A DNA stretch of 64,000 nt, from contig JAFABI010000094.1 of assembly GCA_023426125.1 (NCBI GenBank), positions 50,930 through 114,929 on the forward strand, in the 5' to 3' direction. How positions within the stretch are numbered: the stretch's first letter is position 1; the number at the start of each line of letters is the position of its first letter. The notes below the pieces were generated by a model. That model searched no databases, was not told the origin of the DNA, and saw only the letters and a program-made list of their open reading frames with translations. The translations under genes and the position numbers were made by a program. Below are positions 53,399-62,681 of the stretch, in pieces. The DNA is from Bacillota bacterium (GTDB taxonomy: Bacteria; Bacillota; Clostridia; Acetivibrionales; DTU013).

Positions 53399-55180
53399 AT
53401 GGGCATTGGAGAAAGATTTAAAACTATGAAAAGGTGGTTTCTAAATTTATCCTTGATTACAAAGATGTTCATTTTGTTTGCTTTGGCCGGGTTGATCCCC
53501 CTATGTGCCAGTTTTATAGTGTCTTATAAAGAGATGTACCGGTTTTCCTTCAATAATCAGAAGTATATGATTGAACAAGGCTATGAACAGACCCGTACCA
53601 CTCTCTCAAATCAGCTTGATCGTGTTTTTAAACTGTCGACGTTGATAACGGCAAATCAGAATTTCAACAGCAGTTTGAAACATATACGGGACAGCAGAGA
53701 ACCTCAGGAACAGTACTCTGAGTATAAAAAGCTAAATACGGATTTGAGCGCTCTATTTTTCAGCACGGAATATGACAGCATTATGTATTATGTGAGCAGC
53801 GACTTCAATTTAGAAGAAAGTATGTTTCCTATTTTCCGCTCCATTGAAACGGAAAAGGGAAAGGAAGCCGTAAAAAATCTGGATGAAAATGATAACAAAC
53901 CGGTCTGGATGTTATACAGTGAAAACCGTACTTATAATTCTGGTGAATATTTGTCCCTGGCCAGATATATATCGGATATGTCCGACTTCAGCCGCTATAT
54001 TGGTATTATGATGGTTAATATTGATCTGAACAGGATAAGGAGTACATTTATTCTTACAAGTCCAGAGGAATTGATATATCTGAAAACCAAGGATGGCCGG
54101 TTAATAACCTCAAGCAATGCTCAAATGATGCAGGAGATGCATATAACCTCTGGAATAAAGGAGCAATTGGGCAGCAGCTTTAGTGAAACAAGGATAAATA
54201 ATAATAGTTATCTTGCATGCAGAAATATAATTCCAGGTTCAAATCTGGAGCTGATTTCCATGATTCCGGTGCATGCCATGTATGGGTCACTGTTTCGTAC
54301 TGATGTAAAAATGTTTGTATTCTATATTGTTTCATGTATCTTCATGCTGTTTATTATATACGTCATTGCAAAATCAATATCAAAAAGAATATTGCTGCTT
54401 TCGCGGAAAATGAGGGGAGTTCGGGATGGAAATTTGGAGAAGATTGATATTGCAGAGCAAAAGGATGAGGTTGGAAATCTGGTGACGGATTACAACTACA
54501 TGATTGACGAGATTCAGTATTTATTATATGAGCAATTTGAACTGGGACAGGAAAAGAAGGGAGCCGAGCTAAAGGCGCTGCAATCGCAGATAAATCCTCA
54601 CTTCCTGTACAATACTCTGGATATGATAAACTGGATGGCACAGAAAAATGAAAGTGAGAATATAAGGGACACGGTATTTGCCCTGTCCAAATACTACAGG
54701 CTCATATTAAATAAGGGTGAAGATATAGTAACAATAGGTGATGAGATTAAGCTTTGCAATGCATATATATCCATTCAACAAAAGCGTTTTAAAGATAGAA
54801 TAAAGTTCAAGGTCGATGTTGAAGAGAATATATTGATATATTTAATTCCAAAGATTACAATACAGCCTTTAATAGAAAATTCAATCATTCATGGTATTGC
54901 AGAAACTTCCGGCAGGAATGGTACAATAATTGTAAGCGGCTGGGAAGATGGTGGTAATATTATTTTATCTGTTACAGACAATGGTGTAGGTATAGATTCT
55001 GTAGAAGATATAGAGAACAAGACCTCAGGCAGCCGTTATGGAATCCGGAATATTGAAATGCGGTTAACTATGTTTTATGGCATGACTCAGTGTATTAATT
55101 ATGACAGCAAAAAAGGGCTTGGAACTTGTGTCAGTTTAAATATTAAAAAGGTTAAAGTAAAAAATGGGAGGGAATCCTGA
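53399..55180 (+). CDS. Membrane sensor histidine kinase, YesM type (second set)
   Basis: 593 residues. Membrane helices near residues 18-40 and 300-325 enclose an extracellular sensor; HAMP (SKRILLLSRKMRGVRDGN) and His_kinase follow, with phospho-acceptor in SQINPHFLYNTLDMINW and ATPase motifs IENSIIHG and VTDNGVGID. ATG 53399 follows GGGGGTG. Its stop overlaps the regulator start (TGATG), so the pair is coupled. Likely senses the substrate of the second importer. Confidence 0.94.
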   Translation: MGIGERFKTMKRWFLNLSLITKMFILFALAGLIPLCASFIVSYKEMYRFSFNNQKYMIEQGYEQTRTTLSNQLDRVFKLSTLITANQNFNSSLKHIRDSREPQEQYSEYKKLNTDLSALFFSTEYDSIMYYVSSDFNLEESMFPIFRSIETEKGKEAVKNLDENDNKPVWMLYSENRTYNSGEYLSLARYISDMSDFSRYIGIMMVNIDLNRIRSTFILTSPEELIYLKTKDGRLITSSNAQMMQEMHITSGIKEQLGSSFSETRINNNSYLACRNIIPGSNLELISMIPVHAMYGSLFRTDVKMFVFYIVSCIFMLFIIYVIAKSISKRILLLSRKMRGVRDGNLEKIDIAEQKDEVGNLVTDYNYMIDEIQYLLYEQFELGQEKKGAELKALQSQINPHFLYNTLDMINWMAQKNESENIRDTVFALSKYYRLILNKGEDIVTIGDEIKLCNAYISIQQKRFKDRIKFKVDVEENILIYLIPKITIQPLIENSIIHGIAETSGRNGTIIVSGWEDGGNIILSVTDNGVGIDSVEDIENKTSGSRYGIRNIEMRLTMFYGMTQCINYDSKKGLGTCVSLNIKKVKVKNGRES

Positions 55181-56694
55181 TGCGCTTGTTAATTGCTGAA
55201 GATGAGGAATATACAAGAGAAGGCTTGATTGAATCAATTCCATGGTCAAATTATGGGATAACCGAAATCATGGAAGCCCGGGACGGAAATGAAGCATTAA
55301 AAATTTCACTTTGGTTTAAACCCGATATTGTTATAACGGATATCAAAATGCCCAAAATGAGCGGCATAGAATTTGCTGAGAAGCTGATAAAACAATGTCT
55401 GGAGAGCAAACTGCTGTTTATAAGTGGCTATCTGGATATAAACTTTTTAAAAAGTGCAATTCAGCTATCTGCTGTCGATTATATCGAAAAACCCATAAAT
55501 CTGAAATCAGTGGAACAGGCTGTCAAAAAGGCTGTTAATTCTATAAATGAGAAGAGAAAACAAGATATAATCAATGCCAGGAAAAATGAGCTGGAGCTGC
55601 AAAAACTTGCGAGTACGCTGAAATATAATATTAAAGATAAAGATTTGATTTACCGGATATGTGGGCAGATTGGTCTCTCTACAAGGAAGAACTATATTGT
55701 TGCAGTTATATGGAATAGGGAGAGACTCTATTCTCAGGAAGAAAACATAAAGAAAATCAATGATTTCTGGAAGCAGAATAAGATTATGTCTATTTGTACT
55801 TATATAGAGCGGGAGGAATATTTCGTAATTATCGAGGTTGGTGAACGGGAAGAAAAAAGAGTAAATAAGCTTTGTGAAAAATTTATTGAGCAGGAAAAAA
55901 CTCTTACTATGGGAGTTGGTTTCTGCGTGAACAGCCTGATAAGTATCTCAGAAAGCTACAAAGTCGCCATGTTTAATGTGAATCGCAGTTTTTACAATGA
56001 AGAAATAAGGTTATTTACATTGGATGATAAAATATTGAATGAAAAAAACATAGACTATGGCATATATTCTGAATTTAATACAGTTTTAAAAACACCTCAA
56101 AAATTGACAGGATGGCTTGAAGAGCTTTTTCAAAAATTATGTATGCAGGAATGTTACGGCAAAGAACCCGTTAAAAATCTGTTCTTTACTTTTTCTAAAA
56201 CCATAATACAGGAGAAAAATATTCTTATTACAAGACTGGAAGGTATATCAGGTGAAATTGATCTGGAAGAATTTATTATGAATACAACAACCATTTTTCA
56301 AATCAAAAATTTTTTAATGTATTTGGCGAGAGAATACCAAAAGGAAACAGAAAAAAGCTATAGTTATTCGAAGGTCGTAAGAGATATCATAGAATATATA
56401 AATTCTCATTATTCAGAAGCCGATTTGAGCGTTGAAGCCATGGCAGATTTTGTTCATCTGTCCTCAGCTCATTTAAGTGTATTATTTAAACAGGAAACAG
56501 GAACCACATTAAAACAGTATATCGGTGATTACAGAATAGAGCTCTCAAAAAAACTATTGGCAAATGAGCATTACAAAATAAATGAAATCGCTGAATTATG
56601 CGGCTACTCTAATGCCAATTATTTCGCAAAGGTATTTAAAGCCGCAACGGAGCTAAGTCCGATAGAATACCGTAACAAATGCTTTCAGGGATGA
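55180..56694 (+). CDS. Response regulator with AraC DNA-binding domain (second set)
   Basis: 504 residues. Receiver domain with phospho-acceptor Asp in IVITDIKMPKMSG (about residue 55), long linker region, C-terminal AraC double HTH (about 400-500; VHLSSAHLSVLFKQETG and INEIAELCGYSNANYFAKVFK). Same architecture as the regulator at 22645 but clearly diverged. Presumed activator of the second importer. Confidence 0.95.
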   Translation: MRLLIAEDEEYTREGLIESIPWSNYGITEIMEARDGNEALKISLWFKPDIVITDIKMPKMSGIEFAEKLIKQCLESKLLFISGYLDINFLKSAIQLSAVDYIEKPINLKSVEQAVKKAVNSINEKRKQDIINARKNELELQKLASTLKYNIKDKDLIYRICGQIGLSTRKNYIVAVIWNRERLYSQEENIKKINDFWKQNKIMSICTYIEREEYFVIIEVGEREEKRVNKLCEKFIEQEKTLTMGVGFCVNSLISISESYKVAMFNVNRSFYNEEIRLFTLDDKILNEKNIDYGIYSEFNTVLKTPQKLTGWLEELFQKLCMQECYGKEPVKNLFFTFSKTIIQEKNILITRLEGISGEIDLEEFIMNTTTIFQIKNFLMYLAREYQKETEKSYSYSKVVRDIIEYINSHYSEADLSVEAMADFVHLSSAHLSVLFKQETGTTLKQYIGDYRIELSKKLLANEHYKINEIAELCGYSNANYFAKVFKAATELSPIEYRNKCFQG

Positions 56695-57007
56695 ATTATA
56701 GGTTTCAATGTTAAATGTTATCATAATTGACTAAAGTATTTCATAAAGAGTTAATTTTGATTATGGATGTAGTATAATACTATTGTAACCAAATTATCAT
56801 TGATAAATACTTTAAATTAAGAGGCTCTTTCTTAAAGACGAAGATTATTGCTGGATTAACACTTTTATCTGTGATACGATATAATAAAAAGTTACAAATG
56901 AAGGTGAAGCAATGTCGCATAAAAGTAACTGGCGAGATATATTCACAGAAAGATACTCCGAGAATGGATTTAACTAAGAGGCGATAGCGGTTATATATCC
57001 CATCGAA
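56695..57007 (+). other. Gap with a short transposase-like stub
   Basis: No full gene. A 21-codon frame at about 56912 (MSHKSNWRDIFTERYSENGF) with the site AAGGTGAAG looks like the first residues of a transposase, cut off by deletion. No clear terminator after the response regulator. Confidence 0.3.
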
Positions 57008-57583
57008 ATGGAATTAAGGGCTTTTTTTGAGTTCGGTGGTATTGTACCGGACTGTTTAAGCCTTCAAAACATTGAACGTGACAACAAAGAGATACGCTAT
57101 TACTGGGAATCGCATTCAGGGGAAGCGTGTTGTCCATTCTGTGGCGAAATGAGCCACCATTTAAGTCACGACTATTATTGCAAGCCCGTGCAAGATATTC
57201 CCGAAAGTGGATTGGCTGTCTATCATGTAGTCCGGTTCCAGAAGTACCGTTGTGACAACGATAATTGCAGCTGCAAGGAATTTGTTGAGCGGTTTTGTGA
57301 CTTTTCAGAGGAAGATGCAAGAAAAACAATTCGATTTAAAAAATATTGTGTTAATACATCTTCAGTTTGCGGTTGCAACCCAGCTGAACGGAGACTCAGA
57401 GCCGAAAGTGCGGTTGTGAGCAATGATTCTATCGCTACGTATCTCAAGTCAGAAGCAGCTAAACAGATTAAGTAGAACTTAACACGAGATGATGTTAGGG
57501 TGCTGGCTGTGGACGATATCAACCTCCGCAAAGGTGACAAGGCATCCGGATGTACTGTGTTTGTCGACCAGGAAGCACTATAA
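57008..57583 (+). pseudogene. Truncated ISL3-family transposase
   Basis: N-terminal zinc-finger half of an ISL3 transposase (CCPFCGEMSHHLSHDY with CxxC, then CDNDNCSCKEFVERF), continuing to the first catalytic Asp in VLAVDDINLRKGD. There is an in-frame TAG at 57473-57475, and the frame ends at 57583 after KASGCTVFVDQEAL; the remaining DDE domain is missing. Inactive. Confidence 0.78.
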
Positions 57584-57645
57584 TGGTAAAAGAAATTCAG
57601 ACAAAAAAATGATGTTTTTTAAGGTGGATAATGTACAATTGAAGC

Positions 57646-58776
57646 ATGAGAAAATCATTTACAGGTGAGTTCAAAGTAAAAGCTGTGCTGGAAATACTAA
57701 AGGAAAATAAATCCATATCACAGCTTGCATCAGAATTGGAGGTTCATCCTAACCAATTGGGAAAGTGGAAAAAAGAGGCATTAGAAGGACTGGCAGAAAT
57801 TCTTGAAGACGGCCGAAGAAAGGGAGATAAAGAGAAAGAGGCCCTCAAAAATCAAATTCAAGAATTGTATGCCGAAATCGGTGAGTTAGCAACTAAACTC
57901 AACTGGTTGAAAAAAAATCTGGGATCAAGCTTGAGTAGGCCTGAACGATTGAATTTGGTGGATATCGAGCAGCGTGAGTTACCTTTGGCGGTACAGGCAG
58001 ATTTGCTGTCGCTGAACCGTACAAGCCTTTACTATAAGCCTGCTGAGCCATCGTCTAATGAAATTAGCATAAAGCATGCTATGGATGAGATTTACACAGA
58101 TAATCCCTACATGGGATTACGGCCGATTACAGTTCTGCTGAACCGTAAAGGCTATCGCATCAGCAGGCCTACTGCAGTATATGAGGGAAATGGGTATCCA
58201 CGCAATCGTTCCGGGACCTAACCTAAGTAAGAGGAACCAGGAGCACAAAATTTACCCTTACCTGCTGAAAGGTGTCACTGCCAGCTATTCCAACCACATT
58301 TGGGGAACCGACATTACCTATATCCGACTGAGAAAGGGATGGTTATATCTGGTAGCCTATATGGACTGGTTTTTACGATATGTGCTCTCATGGGAGTTGG
58401 ATTACACTCTGGAGGTTGACTTCGTTCTGGAGGCCTTAAGACGGGCCTTGGAGCGCTCAAAACCCATAATAGTAAACAGTGATCAGGCTGCCAATATACG
58501 AGCCGTAAGCACACGGAAATCCTTTTAGGTACGGGCGTCCAAATCAGTATGGATGGCCGTGGCCGGGCGCTGGATAATATCTTTACTGAACGTCTATGGA
58601 GGACGGTGAAATACCAGGAAGTATACCTCAATGACTATGACAGCCCCAAGGCAGCCCGGTATGGGATTGCAAGGTTCCTTGACAAGTACAATACATACAG
58701 ACCACACCAATCTTTAAAGTACCTTACACTGGCAGAGGTATACTTTGGAAACTATAGCCTGAAGGACTTTCAATAA
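57646..58776 (+). pseudogene. IS3-family transposase, OrfA-OrfB fused and twice frameshifted
   Basis: Frame one (57646-58221) is OrfA (HTH: SISQLASELEVHPNQLGKWK) running straight into OrfB (LPLAVQADLLSLNRTSLYYK). The next piece (58181-58528) has NHIWGTDITYIRLRKGWLYL (catalytic Asp) and IIVNSDQ (second Asp), and the last (58549-58776) DNIFTERLWRTVKYQEVYL (Glu). Shifts lie near 58180 and 58495. An A8 run at about 57910-57917 marks the usual slippage site between OrfA and OrfB. Its end is duplicated in inverse orientation at 45685-45845. Confidence 0.82.
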
Positions 58777-58791
58777 GACCTTGGGGCTCTG

Positions 58792-58927
58792 CCCCATATG
58801 CACTAACTTAAGTTGATCTACTGTTTTGCTTGTGATATAATTGAACAGGGCGATAAAAATGGAAAGTATAGCACGGTTAATGGGCAGAATTGCCAACAGG
58901 ATATGAAGAGGACTGTTTTGAGCAGGG
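58792..58927 (+). mobile_element. Truncated left end of the IS4-type element
   Basis: From CCCCATATGCAC to GAGCAGGG the sequence repeats 44379-44514 with one substitution and one inserted base, then diverges. It directly abuts the IS3 end. It contains the transposase start but the frame is broken by the insertion. Confidence 0.75.
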
Positions 58928-58929
58928 AA

Positions 58930-58965
58930 TACCTTTGCGGACGCGCAATGCGCGCCCCTACAGGA
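58930..58965. repeat. Short palindromic intergenic repeat
   Basis: GCGGACGCGCAATGCGCGCCC followed by CTACAGG: GCGCG/CGCGC-type arms around AAT, flanked by a CCCCTAC end. This form (GTAGGGGCG on the other strand) is a common dispersed element and is like the GGGCGAA/TTCGCCC palindrome at 44335-44353. Confidence 0.45.
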
Positions 58966-59032
58966 TAGGAGTTTCACAGTAACGGCAAAAGACTTGCTGG
59001 AATGCTCTTACCGGCCAGTCGCTGCATCTCGC

Positions 59033-60560
59033 TCAATGCTTTGCCGCAGTACTAGTCATCCTGGGAAAATCCCGGCGGATTCGGCAAAGGGTCGTGCCTC
59101 CCCGACTATCCCAGATAAATGCCTTGATTTTATGCCCGTCAATTCTTGCAGGCAATCTGAGCCCGGCATCAACGGTTGCAGTAGAATTAGCGCTTACCCA
59201 TAAGGGTGCGACGGTGCCGTTTACCACTCTGTCATTTTTATTGTAGAGGACAAGCAGCATCATTCCGATCATGGGCTTGCCGCTGTTGTTGGTGATTTCC
59301 ACCGAAGCTTTTATGTTTGCGCCGCTGACAAGCCCTGTCATCGTATTTCCGTTTGAATCGGTAAACCTCAAATCACCTGCGGTAAACAAACTTTCCCGTA
59401 CAAATTCAATCTCATACGTCTGTGTAGTAACTCCATCTTCATCAGTAACCTTGATGACCGCCTTCCCGGGGATACCGCCGGACTGGGTGATTTCTACCAC
59501 AGCGTTTTCGTTCGCTGCCTCCGCCGTGACAAAAGGTATTTTATTTGCTCCATAGGGCAATACCACCCGATAGTTTAGCGTGAACGGTTCAAAACCGGTT
59601 AACAGGTCATTGTCCAGCTTAATGTATTCAAGCTCCGCATTATTCTTTTTTGCTTCAAAGGACAGAGGTATTACAAAATGATCATTTTCTGCAATGTTAT
59701 ATACGTATCCCTTCCCGATATCGCTTGAATCCTGATAGCTTCTGATCAACGTGGTCGCTCCCAGATCAAAAGTCACCGTGTTTCCATTCAACGACTTGAT
59801 GCCGTTAAGCTTATATGCCGCATTTTGAACGCCGTCATTGTCCACATAGATAAATCTTCCCGTCAGGCTGTTTACATCGACTTCGTTTTCAAATTCAACG
59901 GTGAGTTGGTTGCTTGCATTTAAATCTTTTGTAAAACTCTTTACCGTTCCTGCTGCGGAGGCCGGTGAGGTAGATGTATAGTCCCCGATAACCGTGCCGT
60001 CGCTTACATACCCATAAACCTGCCGCCCGTCTTTTTCCGAGTAAACTCCCAGGAAGCCTTTAAACAGGAACTTGTCATCTACTGTATAAAGCGTTTCGTT
60101 ATCCAGCGCATTTACGATATAATCCGTGCGTCCATTCCCCAATACCACCTTGACGGCTTGCACATCGCCGGATGCCGCCACTCCGCCTGTCGTCATTACG
60201 GCAACTTCCTGGATGGATTCAATATATCTTGCGTCCTTATAAGGCTCAATGACTGCCGTGAACAGGCTGTCCAGATTTGTTCCGCCGCGGTGGGCGACGA
60301 CATATTTCAACGTCTGGGGATTTCCGGGTATTTTCGGCGGTTCGCCGTCCATTACGGCAACATCGTCATATTGGCCGAGCATTGTAAGCCTTAAGTGGAT
60401 GTCCGTTTCCTCCGGAAGCACCTTTCGTCCGTCATGAATGTCCCAGTCTATGCTGAAGTTGTTCCCTGGCGCCGCATCCTTCTCCACATTTTTGAGCCAG
60501 TGGAAGCCGGGCCCCTTGTATCCCCATCCTGCCACACTATCGCTGGCGGGACCAGGTCTA
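59033..60560 (-). pseudogene. Polysaccharide lyase-type protein remnant (heparinase II/III-like C-terminal part)
   Basis: About 500 codons on the minus strand without a proper start. The first part (FHWLKNVEKDAAPGNNFSI, then LRLTMLGQYDDVAVMDGEPP and LKYVVAHRGG) resembles the C-terminal beta-sandwich of heparinase II/III-like lyases; Ig-like and cadherin-like repeats follow, with a terminal domain (HKIKAFIWDS) shifted out of frame near 59080 (continuing EARPFAESAGIFPG). The catalytic N-terminal toroid is missing; the 5' end is joined to an unrelated AraC gene. Non-functional. Confidence 0.7.
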
Positions 60561-60813
60561 CATGGTCGTGCCCCATAAGAAAGGATATATGCTGGTTTTG
60601 CGAAGCATGGGAAGCGATGTTGGCAAAGCTCTCAAGGTGCTTGTCGGTAGTATCTCTCGTCTGTGCAAGGATTCTGGTGGTCGATTGCATGATTGCTTCC
60701 CTGAACTGTTGAATAAACTGGGAATATATATAGAAGCTTATGATGGTAATGGGGATAAAAAGCACCAATAAATAGGAAAACAAGTATCTTTTAAAAATTC
60801 TGCTGTTGATCAT
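60560..60813 (-). pseudogene. N-terminal piece of a membrane AraC-type regulator
   Basis: Minus strand, ATG at 60811-60813. Reads MINSRIFKRYLFSYLLVLFI with a membrane helix (about residues 9-30), then an extracellular helix-rich sensor start (STTRILAQTRDTTDKHLESF). After about 85 codons, at GHD, it passes into out-of-frame lyase sequence. This is the typical beginning of the large membrane-bound AraC regulators of Firmicutes (Cache-like sensor plus AraC). The rest has been deleted. Confidence 0.65.
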
Positions 60814-61086
60814 AAAATATCCGTCCTTATTCTTTTTTGGTTGTTGCGCCTAAAATACATGAATATGAAAACAGGTATTCCGGTCATTAGCTCCACATAC
60901 CTGGTCTGGAACGGATTTAAAGTGTATCATCCACAACATTGCATCGATACAGTCATCAGAGTTAAATATCATTAACTTAGGAGCACCGGAAATATTACTT
61001 CCGCCAGTGCTTACTTTAAACATATCCACATTATACCTTAACAAATACGCATTTTCAATTTATTTTTCGGGTTCAGGTCATTGCTA
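60814..61086. other. Gap, no gene seen
   Basis: No convincing coding frame. It should hold the former promoter of the minus-strand regulator and the upstream part of the kdg promoter. Confidence 0.3.
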
Positions 61087-61140
61087 TTGCACATTGCTGC
61101 TGAATATAGTAGTATTATTATATGAAACATTATTTCGTAT
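61087..61140 (+). promoter_or_regulatory. Promoter and KdgR-like operator of the kdg genes
   Basis: TTGCAC (61087-61092) and TAGTAT (61110-61115) with 17-bp spacing. Just downstream, over the likely start site, ATATGAAACATTATTTCGTAT (61120-61140, 21 bp, written here only as the arms ATATGAAA and TTTCGTAT) is a near-perfect dyad, eight of ten pairs matching plus a central base. GAAAC-N-TTTC resembles KdgR/IclR boxes. Autorepression by the next gene product, relieved by KDG, is inferred. Confidence 0.55.
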
Positions 61141-61158
61141 GGCGGAACAGGAGGGACC

Positions 61159-61926
61159 ATGTCTGACAAAGGAGTGCAGGTGATCGACAGGGCATTTGAC
61201 ATATTGGAGCTGCTTTCACTGGAGAAGGACGGGCTTGGCGTAACGGAGATCGGAAGCAGGATCGGACTCCACAAAAGTACCGTCCACCGGATATTGTCAG
61301 CCATGGCCGAAAGAGGGTATATCGAGAAAACCTCAAACAAGGGCTCTTATAAATTAGGGCTGAAGCTTATCGAAATAAGCAGCGTCTACTTAAACAGCAT
61401 CGAGTTGAAAACCGAAGCCAGGCCATACTTGTGGGATCTGACCTCAAAGCTGAACCAGACGACGCATCTGGCGATCCTGGAAGGGACCGATGCCATATAC
61501 ATTGACAAGGTTGACGTTATGACCAGCATCCGGCTTTACTCCCAGATCGGCAGAAGAATTCCCGTTTACTGTTCCGCGCTGGGTAAGTGCCTTCTATCCG
61601 GGCTCACGGAAGCAGAGCTGGGTAGAGTTGTCGAGGGCTGCAGTTTCAAGAAGCTTACAGATAATACGCTTACGGATAAAGATGAGCTGCTGTCACAGAT
61701 AGCAAAAGCAAGAAAGCATGGCTGGGCAATGGATAACGAAGAGCATGAGGCAGGCATCCGTTGTATTGCCTCTCCCATATTTGACTACAGGGGAAAAGTA
61801 ATTGCCGCCGTGAGCATTTCGGGACCGGCGTCCTCCATTGCTCCGGAGCATGACGAGAAAACCGGAAAAATGCTGGTGGATACCGCTTTGAATATCTCGA
61901 AAAGGTTAGGCTTTAAGCACATGTGA
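61159..61926 (+). CDS. IclR family transcriptional regulator (KdgR-like)
   Basis: 255 residues. N-terminal winged helix (LGVTEIGSRIGLHKSTVHRI, about residues 27-46) and C-terminal IclR effector domain (DAIYIDKVDVMTSIRLYSQI and ASPIFDYRGKVIAAVSISGP). ATG 61159 follows CAGGAGG. Adjacent to kdgA-kdgK, so it is most likely the repressor that senses 2-keto-3-deoxygluconate, as KdgR does in other bacteria. Confidence 0.93.
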   Translation: MSDKGVQVIDRAFDILELLSLEKDGLGVTEIGSRIGLHKSTVHRILSAMAERGYIEKTSNKGSYKLGLKLIEISSVYLNSIELKTEARPYLWDLTSKLNQTTHLAILEGTDAIYIDKVDVMTSIRLYSQIGRRIPVYCSALGKCLLSGLTEAELGRVVEGCSFKKLTDNTLTDKDELLSQIAKARKHGWAMDNEEHEAGIRCIASPIFDYRGKVIAAVSISGPASSIAPEHDEKTGKMLVDTALNISKRLGFKHM

Positions 61927-62027
61927 AAATCTATAAATAGCAACCCTGGCTGTTAGGTTTTAAGAGCATGAAAGGCATTAAAATTGAAACGGCGTTTCAC
62001 AATATAAAACAAAAAGGAGCGATATGC

Positions 62028-62681
62028 ATGGACAAGAAGATGGTATTGAAGAAAATCAGTGACTGCGGCGTAGTAGCGGTAGTAAGGGCGGAAAATGCCG
62101 AACAGGCGGTAAAAATAGCCGACGCCTGCGCTGCAGCCGGCATTGCGGCACTGGAGATCACCTTTACGGTGCCCGGGGCGGCCGACGTAATCAAAAAGCT
62201 GGCGGAGGTCTACAACAAAGGGGAGATCATCGTCGGCGCCGGGACGGTGCTGGATCCCGAAACAGCCCGTGCCGCAATTCTTGCAGGCGCACAATATGTG
62301 GTCAGCCCGTGCCTGAATGCGGAAACGGTAAAATTGTGCAACAGGTATCAAATTGCCTGCATGCCGGGAGCAATGACAATTAAGGAAACCGTCGAGTGCA
62401 TGGAGGCGGGGGCGGACATCGTAAAAATATTCCCCGGCGAATTGTTTGGCCCTGCAATCATCAAAGCAATCAAAGGCCCGATCCCCCAGGCGACATTGAT
62501 GCCTACCGGAGGAGTAAATCTGGAAAATGTGGGAGAATGGATTAAAGCAGGTGCGGTTGCAGTCGGCGTGGGAGGCAATTTGACAGCGGGAGCTAAAAAA
62601 GGTGATTTCCAATCCATAACGGAGATCGGCAGGCAGTTTGTTGAAAAAGTAAAAGAGGCAAGGGGGATTAAATATGTCTAA
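62028..62681 (+). CDS. kdgA: KDPG aldolase (2-dehydro-3-deoxyphosphogluconate aldolase)
   Basis: Splits KDPG to pyruvate and glyceraldehyde 3-phosphate. 217 residues from ATG 62028, which follows AAAGGAG; upstream in-frame codons to 61968 have no site. Class I aldolase features: AALEITFTVPGA (Glu), IVGAGTVLDPE, CLNAETVKLCN, and the Schiff-base lysine in DIVKIFPGELFGP. Overlaps the kinase gene by eight bases. Some homologues also act on KHG or KDPGal. Confidence 0.95.
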   Translation: MDKKMVLKKISDCGVVAVVRAENAEQAVKIADACAAAGIAALEITFTVPGAADVIKKLAEVYNKGEIIVGAGTVLDPETARAAILAGAQYVVSPCLNAETVKLCNRYQIACMPGAMTIKETVECMEAGADIVKIFPGELFGPAIIKAIKGPIPQATLMPTGGVNLENVGEWIKAGAVAVGVGGNLTAGAKKGDFQSITEIGRQFVEKVKEARGIKYV

